Positions 7,392-12,813 of a stretch of DNA of 12,813 bases are shown piece after piece (the stretch's first letter is position 1; each line of letters begins with the position of its first letter). The stretch spans positions 1-12,813 of the forward strand of contig CAZVPD010000108.1 of NCBI GenBank assembly GCA_964628455.1, in the 5' to 3' direction. Both the position numbers and the translations under genes were made by a program. Below the pieces are notes generated by a model, which worked only from the letters and a program-made list of their open reading frames with translations, did not search any database and was not told the DNA's origin. Source of the stretch: JAQVWU01 sp964628455. Lineage in GTDB: Bacteria; Bacillota; Clostridia; Oscillospirales; CAG-272.

Positions 7392-7655
7392 ATGTTAACC
7401 GTAAATTACTCAACCATCCGCAACAGACTTAAAGAATACTGCGATAAAGTGACAGACGAATTCGAAACGGTAATTGTCACCCGTAAAGACGAAAAAAACG
7501 TTGTTATCATCAGCCTTGAGGAATACAACGCCATTATGAAAACCGCCAGAAATTCCGCATATCTGAATATGCTGGACAGGTCGGCAGCACAGACAGAAAG
7601 CGGCAAGACAGTAACGAAGACAATGGCAGAACTTGAGGCAATGGAAAGTGAATGA
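7392..7655 (+). CDS. yefM: YefM/Phd-family antitoxin
   Basis: The 87-residue product has the YefM layout: an N-terminal DNA-binding part (VNYSTIRNRLKEYCDKV, then VIVTRKDEKNVVIISLEEYNAI) and a charged C-terminal tail that would wrap the toxin (LNMLDRSAAQ...TMAELEAMESE). It should neutralise a YoeB RNase and repress its own operon. The start at 7392 is preferred to an upstream in-frame ATG at 7323, because it has AAAGGA about 9 nt upstream, matches the family length, and leaves the promoter and operator outside the gene. Its stop overlaps the start of the toxin reading frame by 8 nt. The antitoxin frame is intact whereas the toxin is broken. Confidence 0.88.
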   Translation: MLTVNYSTIRNRLKEYCDKVTDEFETVIVTRKDEKNVVIISLEEYNAIMKTARNSAYLNMLDRSAAQTESGKTVTKTMAELEAMESE

Positions 7656-7908
7656 CATTACCTTTTCTCAAAATACGTGGGAGGATTACCTATACTGGCA
7701 AATGCAGGATAAAAAGACCATCAGACGCATATACGAGCTGCTCAATGACATAAGGTGAAGCGGTTTATCAAACGGTATCGGCAAACCCGAGCTATTAAAA
7801 CACCGTTAAGCGCGGAGCCGCAGGATAGATCCTGTGAATCGGCTTATCTATAGCCTTGACGAACAGCAGAATATCATCATTATCGCTTGCCGGGGACATT
7901 ATGAGGAT
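7648..7908 (+). pseudogene. yoeB: Broken yoeB toxin gene (ribosome-dependent mRNA interferase remnant)
   Basis: Starting from GTG at 7648 (GAGG nine nt upstream), the frame reads NDITFSQNTWEDYLYWQ, continuing through KKTIRRIYELLNDIR. This is unmistakably YoeB, but a TGA at 7756 ends it after 36 residues. The same frame resumes with GIGKPELLKH, is stopped again by TAA at 7807, then continues SRRIDPVNRLIYSL and IIIIACRGHYED. The family's catalytic Glu (in KPE), Arg (in SRR), His and Tyr (in GHY) are all still encoded. The TGA fits a C-to-T change in an Arg CGA codon. The second lesion sits where the family has NLSG(x)W, and about two codons are missing there. The product should be inactive. The original stop is no longer obvious, and the frame runs into the terminator. 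Confidence 0.88.
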
Positions 7909-7923
7909 TTATATTCCTTCACC

Positions 7924-7963
7924 AAAAAAACGGAGTGTATGACAGATATACTCCGCTTTTTTT
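7924..7963 (+). terminator. Intrinsic terminator of the toxin-antitoxin operon
   Basis: A 10-bp stem (7931-7940 with 7946-7955, core CGGAGTGTAT, one G-U pair) has a 5-nt loop. It is flanked by seven A upstream and seven T (7957-7963) downstream. This is a classic strong terminator on the plus strand. Confidence 0.85.
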
Positions 7964-7971
7964 CCGGTTAA

Positions 7972-8255
7972 AGTAAATTGATTCGGGGGAGGGCAACATT
8001 TCCGGCAGACTGTGTGAGATAATCGTAAATTTTGCTACTTAATGCGCATGCAGCGGTATATAATCATTCTTGTCGGAAAATATATGAGTTCATCCATACA
8101 TTGAACGCCGTCCGGATCAGGCTTTGTAATACATTATTATCTTTGAACAAGACAAAGTCAAATCCATTACGGGCCATAAACGGATTGTTTCCGCCTTTCT
8201 GATAATAATGAGTATAAATTACAATGACAATTTTTTCAACAATATAATAAATCAC
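7972..8255. other. AT-rich intergenic stretch with no supported gene
   Basis: Between the operon terminator and the LRR gene promoter there is nothing firmly identifiable. A minus-strand frame (8064-8255, 63 codons) contains MARNGFDFVLFKDNN and a plausible amphipathic C-terminal half. It has a poorly spaced ribosome site, its first ATG overlaps the -35 of the LRR promoter, and I recognise no family. It could be a decayed remnant. Confidence 0.5.
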
Positions 8256-8284
8256 TTGATAATAAAGACAAACTGTGATATAGT
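8256..8284 (+). promoter_or_regulatory. Sigma-A promoter, extended -10, for the LRR surface protein
   Basis: TTGATA (8256-8261) and TATAGT (8279-8284) are separated by 17 nt. TGA precedes the -10, giving an extended box. The leader to the ATG at 8370 is about 80 nt and AT-rich, and ends with AAGGAG 7 nt before the start. Confidence 0.7.
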
Positions 8285-8369
8285 GTTAAATAAACGGTAA
8301 ATGGATATTGTTTATATAATTTGTAACGATAAATATACCATATGACCGTTCTTTATAAGGAGTTTATGT

Positions 8370-10664
8370 ATGAAAAAAACGCTTGGCCTGCTGTTATGTT
8401 TCTGCATGATAATATATTTCTTGCCGGCCCTCGGTGTCTCCGCCGCATCACCGGAAGGCGATTTCATTTTTGATGATGCAGCCGGAACGATAACAGGATA
8501 TTCGGGTCCGGGCGGTGATGTGGAAATCCCCGCAGTAATCGGGGGGACAGCCGTCATTTCAATCGGAAACAGCGCATTTGGTTATTGCGGAAGTATAACG
8601 GGCATGACCATACCCGACAGTGTCGCTTCGATCGGAAACGAAGCGTTTTATCATTGCGACAGTATGACAGGCATAACCATACCCTCCGGTGTTACTTCGA
8701 TCGGGGTCGGTGCATTGCGGGACTGCGGCAGTTTGACAAGCATCCTCATACATGCCGGAAACACCGTATATAAATCCGATCATAATTGTATCATTGAAAT
8801 ATCGACAGGCAAACTCATAGCGGGATGTAAAACAAGTATAATACCGGATTATATCACTTCTGTCGGGGATTTCGCATTTTTCGGCTGCAGCGGTTTGACA
8901 GACATCATTCTTCCCGGCAGCGTTTCTTCTGTCGGAGACTGGGCATTTTCCGGCTGCAGCGGTTTGACGGACATCGTCATTCCCGACGGCGTTGCTTCCG
9001 TCGGAGAGGGGGTGTTTTACCGGTGCAGCGGTCTGACAGGGATAACCATACCCGAAAGCATTGCATCGATCGGAACGGAAGCATTCAACGGCTGCAGCTC
9101 TTTGACAGGCATAGCCATACCCGGCAATGTTGTATCCATCGGAATGTCCGCATTCGGCGGATGCAGAAGTTTAACCGGCATAACCATCCCCGACAGTGTT
9201 GCTTCGATTGATAATAATGTATTCAACAACTGCAGCGGATTAACAAGCATTCTTGTTGATCCCGGAAATACCGTATATAAGTCCGAAAATAATTGTATCA
9301 TTGAAAGATCATCGAATAAACTTATATCGGGATGTAAAACAAGCATTATACCCGATTATACCGTTTATATCGGAGATGCTGCTTTTAACGGCTGTATCGG
9401 ATTGACGGACATCCTCCTTCCCGGCAGTGTTGTTTTTATCGGAGAGGGTGCATTTGACGATTGTATCGGTTTAACAGACATCACCATTCCCGACAGTGTA
9501 ACTCATCTCGGTGATTATGCATTTGCCGAATGCAGCGGTCTGACAGATGTAATTTTATCCGAAAACATAACATCGGTCGGCAACAGTGTGTTCAGAGGCT
9601 GCAGCAGTCTGACCGGCATAATTCTTCCCGACGATATTGCTTCTGTCGGAATGTATGCATTCGCCTTTTGTTACAATTTGACAAACATAACTATACCGGA
9701 CAATACTGTTTCCATCGGAAGTTATGCATTTTACAGATGTTACGGTCTGAAAAGCATAACCATACCCGGCGGTGTAACCTCCATCGGAAACGGCGCGTTT
9801 GATTATTGCAGCGATGAATTTATTATTTACGGATTTACCGGTTCCTATGCGGAAACATACGCGGCCGGTCACGGGTATAACTTTGTCGCATTAAGCAGCA
9901 CGGTGACGATTACTGCCCTTCCCTCCGCATCCGCGATCACCTACGGTCAGACGCTGGCGGACAGCCTGCTGACCGGCGGCGCCGCTTCCGTAGACGGTGT
10001 ATTCGCATGGACCGACGGCAGCATCGCACCCGTTGTCAGCGACAGCGGAACAACTTTATTCGGCATTACATTCACACCCGCGGACGGCAGCTATAAAAAT
10101 GCAACTGCGGAAATATCCGTTTCCGTTCGAAAAGCGGTGCCGATTGTTTCTCTTGAAGACTGCAATGCGGTGTATAACGGAAATGTTGTAAAAATAAAAA
10201 ACGCCGGAGTTATGCTTGTAAACAATGAAGTTTACGGCGGTCCTGTCAGCTATACCTATTATACCGATCAGTCCTGTAAAAAATATACGCAGAAAATCCA
10301 CGGCGCGGCGGTCCCGGGCGGCGCTCCCGGCAATATCGGAATATATTATGTAAAAGCAACGGTCGATGAAAACGATAATTATACATCAGCCGTCTCCGAT
10401 ACCGCAAGGCTGACGATAAGCCTATTCAGACCCGTCATTTATTACAGGATTACAGCTTCCGCGGGTACCGGAGGTTCCGTTACACCGTCCGACATGTCGG
10501 TAAGACAGCATTCCCTGAAAATATTTATGATCGTTCCGGATAAAGGCTATGAAACAGCGGATGTCAAGGTTGACGGAGTCTCTGTCGGCAAGGTATGGTA
10601 TTATATCTTCCCTGATGTGACAAGTGACCATACAATACACGCGGAATTCAGACCGGTGACATAA
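8370..10664 (+). CDS. Secreted BspA-type leucine-rich-repeat protein
   Basis: The 764-residue product has a clear signal peptide (1-25, cleavage after GVSA). Residues 31-60 form an N-cap, followed by about 16 LRR_5 units of 23 residues (pattern LTxIxIPxxVxSIGxxAFxxC). Two longer insertions of about 31 residues occur around 125-163 and 293-332. A cap (483-508, SYAETYAAGHGYNFVAL) closes the solenoid. Two Ig/MBG-like beta domains follow (about 510-588 and 590-687), then a bacterial repeat/InlB-B-like domain (691-764, ITASAGTGGSVTPS). BspA-type LRR proteins are usually surface or secreted adhesins that bind host or bacterial proteins. No LPXTG motif, S-layer domain or C-terminal membrane anchor is visible, so release or non-covalent attachment is likely. 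The ribosome site AAGGAG supports the start. It is monocistronic, with its own promoter and terminator. Confidence 0.9.
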   Translation: MKKTLGLLLCFCMIIYFLPALGVSAASPEGDFIFDDAAGTITGYSGPGGDVEIPAVIGGTAVISIGNSAFGYCGSITGMTIPDSVASIGNEAFYHCDSMTGITIPSGVTSIGVGALRDCGSLTSILIHAGNTVYKSDHNCIIEISTGKLIAGCKTSIIPDYITSVGDFAFFGCSGLTDIILPGSVSSVGDWAFSGCSGLTDIVIPDGVASVGEGVFYRCSGLTGITIPESIASIGTEAFNGCSSLTGIAIPGNVVSIGMSAFGGCRSLTGITIPDSVASIDNNVFNNCSGLTSILVDPGNTVYKSENNCIIERSSNKLISGCKTSIIPDYTVYIGDAAFNGCIGLTDILLPGSVVFIGEGAFDDCIGLTDITIPDSVTHLGDYAFAECSGLTDVILSENITSVGNSVFRGCSSLTGIILPDDIASVGMYAFAFCYNLTNITIPDNTVSIGSYAFYRCYGLKSITIPGGVTSIGNGAFDYCSDEFIIYGFTGSYAETYAAGHGYNFVALSSTVTITALPSASAITYGQTLADSLLTGGAASVDGVFAWTDGSIAPVVSDSGTTLFGITFTPADGSYKNATAEISVSVRKAVPIVSLEDCNAVYNGNVVKIKNAGVMLVNNEVYGGPVSYTYYTDQSCKKYTQKIHGAAVPGGAPGNIGIYYVKATVDENDNYTSAVSDTARLTISLFRPVIYYRITASAGTGGSVTPSDMSVRQHSLKIFMIVPDKGYETADVKVDGVSVGKVWYYIFPDVTSDHTIHAEFRPVT
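8745..8852 (+). repeat. LRR insertion island, copy 1 (inside the LRR gene)
   Basis: Encodes AGNTVYKSDHNCIIE...KLIAGCKTSIIPDY within LRR unit 4. It matches the segment at 9252-9359, with strong identity also at DNA level (for example GGATGTAAAACAAG in both). The two islands are 507 nt apart, equal to one island insertion plus six LRR units. Confidence 0.75.
9252..9359 (+). repeat. LRR insertion island, copy 2 (inside the LRR gene)
   Basis: Encodes PGNTVYKSENNCIIE...KLISGCKTSIIPDY within LRR unit 10. With copy 1 at 8745-8852 it suggests that a block of one island plus six repeats was duplicated in tandem to build the present solenoid. Confidence 0.75.
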
Positions 10665-10738
10665 CCCGGAAAACAAGCCATGATCATGTAGCCCTGCTTT
10701 AATAAAAAATATGATTTCAATATAAAATTGGTAAAATC

Positions 10739-10765
10739 AGACGTGCATGGCCGCACGTCTTTTTT
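10739..10765 (+). terminator. Intrinsic terminator of the LRR gene
   Basis: An 8-bp perfect stem (AGACGTGC at 10739-10746, complement at 10753-10760) has a 6-nt loop and six T at its end (10760-10765). It lies 75 nt after the stop. The facing gene at 10838 converges on it. Confidence 0.85.
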
Positions 10766-10837
10766 ACGGTCTTTTATAAAAAATGAAAGCGGCGGGTCAG
10801 ATTGCGTGACATATCAAATCCTCTTTGCATGGTAAAG

Positions 10838-11689
10838 TTATACTTCTTTCTGACAGCCGGGACAGTAATACAGCTTTGTTCCGCCGCCGGAAACGAAATC
10901 TACCTGTTCACCGCAGACAGGGCAGGGCTTTTTATACCACTTCGAGTCCATGATCGCGGGATTTTTTTCGGAAACAGGATTACCGTAAATATCGGTCTGC
11001 TCACATATTCTGATATGATTTTTATATTCGAAAACAAGCTGCTTTACGGTTTCATATATCATTTCTGTTTGTTTGCCGGTCAGTTGACTGACTTTTGTTT
11101 TCGGATGTATTTTTGACAGCCATAAAGCATAATTCATAAAAGAAACCGTCGCGTCAAAAGCGCCTTTAACCGTTACGCAGGCTTCTGTTATGCTTGATTT
11201 CATTTTAGTATCAAGCCGGTTTCTGAAATTTTCCAAAGTAAAATCATCTTCATCGGTTAAATCAACAGGATATTTTGTTACGAAAGGATATTTCAGCACC
11301 GTATCCTTTTGTCTTATGTTGAATCTGCAGGACCAGCCGCTCAATACGACCGACAGACATCCTTCGTCAAATAAAAAAGTTACTGTATAAGAACCTGTTT
11401 TTGCCGAACCGGATGCATGATGAGTGATACTTTCGCTGTTATTAAAATACCGGATTTGGGTATATCCGAATTCCGCAAGATAGCCGTTATCGGTATAAAT
11501 GAAATTATAGTTGATCTTAACGATTTTATGCCCGATCATTTTGCCTGCTTCACAAAAGTTGGGTTCCTGCATATAATCAACGATGCATTCGGAAATCGTT
11601 TCGATTTTGATATCCCGGATCGTCTTCTCCAAAAATTCCTTTTCCAATTGTTCTGTTATGATAAAATTGTACGGAATCGCCAGCATCAT
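10838..11689 (-). CDS. Divergent Fpg/Nei-fold (formamidopyrimidine-DNA glycosylase-like) protein
   Basis: About 283 residues. The C-terminal half aligns with the Firmicute Fpg/Nei branch: an H2TH-like helix pair ending WLSKIHPKTKVSQLTGKQ, then DIYGNP, then a C4 zinc finger (KPCPVCG...LYYCPGCQ). The N-terminus (MLAIPYNFIITEQLEKEFLEKTI) occupies the place of the family's catalytic start (M-x-E-[IL]-P-E), but both Glu positions are Ala and Tyr. The GLGN phosphate-contact motif is replaced by roughly DATV. DNA binding through the zinc finger is plausible; base excision by the usual chemistry is not. The frame opens at ATG 11695, but GAGG lies 8 nt before the third-codon ATG (11689), which I take as the start. 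It stands alone with its own promoter and converges on the LRR gene. Confidence 0.65.
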   Translation of the reverse strand: MMLAIPYNFIITEQLEKEFLEKTIRDIKIETISECIVDYMQEPNFCEAGKMIGHKIVKINYNFIYTDNGYLAEFGYTQIRYFNNSESITHHASGSAKTGSYTVTFLFDEGCLSVVLSGWSCRFNIRQKDTVLKYPFVTKYPVDLTDEDDFTLENFRNRLDTKMKSSITEACVTVKGAFDATVSFMNYALWLSKIHPKTKVSQLTGKQTEMIYETVKQLVFEYKNHIRICEQTDIYGNPVSEKNPAIMDSKWYKKPCPVCGEQVDFVSGGGTKLYYCPGCQKEV

Positions 11690-11749
11690 AAGCATTACCT
11701 CAAATCAATTAAATAATCATTACAGTCAAAGAGCTCTTAAAACAGCATT

Positions 11750-11779
11750 ATTATACTCTGTATTAATACCGGATGTCAA
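11750..11779 (-). promoter_or_regulatory. Consensus sigma-A promoter for the Fpg/Nei-like gene
   Basis: On the minus strand, TTGACA (11774-11779) and TATAAT (11750-11755) are both perfect, with an 18-nt spacer that begins TCCGG. The leader of about 55 nt contains a perfect 10-bp palindrome AAGAGCTCTT (11729-11738), a possible operator or small hairpin. Confidence 0.75.
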
Positions 11780-11855
11780 TCAATCACAGTATAAAAGACT
11801 CCCGGCAAAGTTTTTGATTGAGTGTATACCGCATTCAACAGTGAGGAATTTTTTT

Positions 11856-11927
11856 ATGTATAATAATAAAGCACTCTGCGAATGGTATGCAAAAGGAGAA
11901 GGCAGGGACAATGATTCAGTTGATTAA
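11856..11927 (+). CDS. Possible 23-codon small ORF
   Basis: It encodes MYNNKALCEWYAKGEGRDND plus three residues. GAGGA sits 8 nt before the ATG, a good ribosome site. I recognise no family, and no convincing promoter is visible. It overlaps the next small ORF (11911-11967) by 17 nt. It may be real, a leader peptide, or the start of a decayed gene. Confidence 0.2.
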   Translation: MYNNKALCEWYAKGEGRDNDSVD

Positions 11928-11967
11928 ATTTGTCTTTAATCTCGCCGGAAAAAGAGAGTTTAAGTGA
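11911..11967 (+). CDS. Possible 18-codon small ORF overlapping the previous one
   Basis: It encodes MIQLIKFVFNLAGKREFK, a short hydrophobic peptide with a basic tail. AAGG lies 8 nt before the ATG, within the upstream ORF, so translation could be coupled. Alternatively the two frames are one gene split by a frameshift. No family is recognised. Confidence 0.2.
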   Translation: MIQLIKFVFNLAGKREFK

Positions 11968-11980
11968 TTATGTTCAAACG

Positions 11981-12106
11981 CTATTTTTTTATTGTCTTTC
12001 CTGACTCCGTTATAAACTCCGTTTTCATCTTTAGGTTTATACTTTCAATAACAGCTCTGAAACCGGGCATAACACGGAAGGAATCATCAAACACGTCGGT
12101 TTCCAT
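11981..12106 (-). pseudogene. Possible 3' remnant of a gene cut by the repeat array
   Basis: A minus-strand frame encodes METDVFDDSFRVMPGF and continues AVIESINLKMKTEF to a TAG at 11981. The frame is open for further codons upstream of this ATG, toward the repeat array at 12154. No ribosome site is evident. It reads like the C-terminus of a globular protein whose 5' part has been lost or displaced by the repeats. No family is recognised. Confidence 0.2.
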
Positions 12107-12153
12107 ATGGTTTATTGTGGGAGTTCTATTTTTCGAAGAAGAAGAAACGGCAG

Positions 12154-12227
12154 CTCCTCAGCCTTCACCAGCGGAGAAGGGGACCGCCGCAGCGGTGGAT
12201 GAGGAGAACGCTTCACCGCTTCTCTCC
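12154..12227 (+). repeat. Structured GC-rich repeat, unit 1
   Basis: It opens with CTCCTCAGCCTTCACCAGCGG, carries the hairpin ACCGC-CGCA-GCGGT and the closing TGAGGAG, and ends with a tail CTTCACCGCTTCTCTCC. It is 74 bp, one G shorter than unit 3, and its tail differs from units 2 and 3 at three positions. Confidence 0.9.
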
Positions 12228-12228
12228 C

Positions 12229-12275
12229 GGACCGCCGCAGCGGTGGATGAGGAGAACACTTCATCGCTTATCTCC
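12229..12275 (+). repeat. Structured GC-rich repeat, unit 2 (head deleted)
   Basis: Contains the hairpin, TGAGGAG and tail only. Positions 12231-12275 are identical over 45 bp to 12302-12346 of unit 3. It starts abruptly after the tail of unit 1, lacking about 23 bp of the head. Confidence 0.9.
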
Positions 12276-12346
12276 TCAGCCTTCACCAGCGGGGAAGGGG
12301 GACCGCCGCAGCGGTGGATGAGGAGAACACTTCATCGCTTATCTCC
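12272..12346 (+). repeat. Structured GC-rich repeat, unit 3
   Basis: A full 75-bp unit sharing its first four bases (CTCC) with the end of unit 2. The head CTCCTCA and the later TGAGGAG (12318-12324) can pair as an outer stem closing two inner hairpins. Its last 15 bases (12332-12346) are the 3' coding end and stop codon of the DUF559 gene. Confidence 0.9.
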
Positions 12347-12715
12347 GTTATTTAACACATTAGCTCCCAATCCGAGATAATTTAATATATCCTCGCATAC
12401 CGCAATAAAATTATTATTGATATCTGAATTTTTATATCTCAGCACCGTTATACCGAGATACTGAAAATCGGAATCTCTTTTTTCATCAGCTTTCCTGTTT
12501 TCCGGCATACCATGTTGTGAGCCGTCAAGTTCTATAACTATCCGGTTACTTGCTATGAAGAAATCGACGATATAATTTCCGATATTCTTCTGCCTGTTTA
12601 CCGTAACAGGCAGCTTTTTGAAAAAATCATACCACAGGTGCTTTTCTTCTGAGGTCATTTTCTTTCGCAGGATTTGCGCGTTAGTTATGAGTTTTTTGTT
12701 ATAATTATATATCAT
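12332..12715 (-). CDS. DUF559-family (Vsr-like) endonuclease
   Basis: The 127-residue product has the DUF559 order: LRKKMTSEEKHLWYDFF (16-32), NRQKNIGNYIVDFF (40-53), then IVIELDGSQH (59-68) and YLGITVLRYKNSD. Asp51, Glu62 and Asp64 form a PD-(D/E)XK-type metal site, as in Vsr mismatch endonucleases. DUF559 proteins are predicted DNA nucleases of unknown role, often found as free-standing accessory genes. The ATG at 12715 is preceded by GGTGGATGAG, which is part of the inverted repeat at 12724-12760. The final residues and the stop lie in repeat unit 3. The coding DNA is AT-rich and contrasts sharply with the GC-rich repeats. No methylase or other restriction partner is in the window. Confidence 0.85.
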   Translation of the reverse strand: MIYNYNKKLITNAQILRKKMTSEEKHLWYDFFKKLPVTVNRQKNIGNYIVDFFIASNRIVIELDGSQHGMPENRKADEKRDSDFQYLGITVLRYKNSDINNNFIAVCEDILNYLGLGANVLNNGDKR

Positions 12716-12723
12716 ATGTTAAT

Positions 12724-12760
12724 CTCATCCACCGCTGCTGCGGTCCCCCTTCCCCGCTGG
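12724..12760 (-). repeat. Inverted partial copy of the GC-rich repeat
   Basis: Its reverse complement matches 12286-12322 of unit 3 at 36 of 37 positions (one C-to-A change in the hairpin loop). Homology ends sharply on both sides. It lies 8 nt upstream of the DUF559 start codon, so the nuclease gene is bracketed by opposing repeat copies. Confidence 0.9.
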
Positions 12761-12813
12761 GCAATGTCATCAACTTAATATGTAAGATAATACCATTACA
12801 CGGATTTATGCGT

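Larger units (their letters stand above)
12272..12760 (-). mobile_element. Putative DUF559 nuclease element bounded by inverted repeats
   Basis: A single nuclease gene sits between 37-bp inverted repeats (12286-12322 and 12724-12760), giving a unit of about 475-490 bp with extra solo repeats on the left. This resembles terminal-repeat elements or REP/RAYT-type systems in layout, but DUF559 is not a known transposase and I see no target-site duplication. Mobility is inferred from structure only. Confidence 0.4.

Noticed and set aside
7756..7809. Recoding of the in-frame TGA and TAA in yoeB
   Set aside because: No selenocysteine or readthrough element is visible, and neither stop falls at a position needing a special residue. 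About two codons are also missing around the second stop, so decay is the simpler explanation.
8064..8255. 63-codon minus-strand ORF between the toxin-antitoxin operon and the LRR gene
   Set aside because: No recognised family, poor ribosome-site spacing, and its start overlaps the -35 of the LRR promoter. Noted only as a possible remnant.
12154..12346. Possible CRISPR array
   Set aside because: Units abut or overlap with no unique spacers of constant length, one unit is truncated, and one copy is inverted beyond a gene. There are no cas genes.
11964..12380. 138-codon plus-strand frame through the repeat array
   Set aside because: Its second half is translated repeat sequence (PSPAEKGTAAAVDEEN and similar), which is open in several frames. 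There is no domain and it overlaps the DUF559 end.

Overview
The window looks like a chromosomal accessory stretch from an uncultured, probably gut-associated, Clostridia-type Firmicute (Bacillota). Evidence: strong AGGAGG-type ribosome binding sites, sigma-A promoters with extended -10 boxes, U-rich intrinsic terminators, lipoprotein solute-binding proteins of the type common in gut Clostridia, a BspA-type leucine-rich-repeat protein, and moderate GC with AT-rich islands. No rRNA, tRNA, CRISPR array or phage structural module is visible.

Positions 1-7112 are carried entirely on the minus strand. They hold two tandem solute-binding lipoproteins (1-440, cut by the window edge; 555-2015), a membrane protein with a DUF1566/Lcl-like C-terminus (2101-3150), a zinc-ribbon plus DUF1801 protein (3234-3641), a DHA3-type MFS exporter with a near-consensus promoter (3726-4961), an AraC regulator with a GyrI-like drug-binding domain (5288-6127), and a nitrilase-family amidohydrolase (6234-7112). 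The AraC-GyrI / MFS / DUF1801 trio could be a small-molecule sensing and export module; this is inferred from adjacency.

Positions 7320-10765 run on the plus strand. A yefM-like antitoxin with a TGTACA operator is intact, while its overlapping yoeB toxin partner is broken by two in-frame stops. A terminator and an AT-rich gap follow, then a 764-residue secreted BspA-type LRR protein with its own promoter and terminator.

Positions 10838-12813 return to the minus strand. A divergent Fpg/Nei-fold protein keeps the zinc finger but has lost the usual N-terminal and GLGN active-site residues. After a 450-base stretch of tiny or broken ORFs comes a structured, GC-rich repeat array. Its last unit, together with an inverted 37-bp partial copy (36/37 identical), brackets an AT-rich DUF559 (Vsr-like) nuclease gene. 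The repeats supply both the stop codon and the likely ribosome binding site of that gene. This nuclease-in-inverted-repeats unit is the best candidate here for an undescribed mobile or repeat-propagating system.
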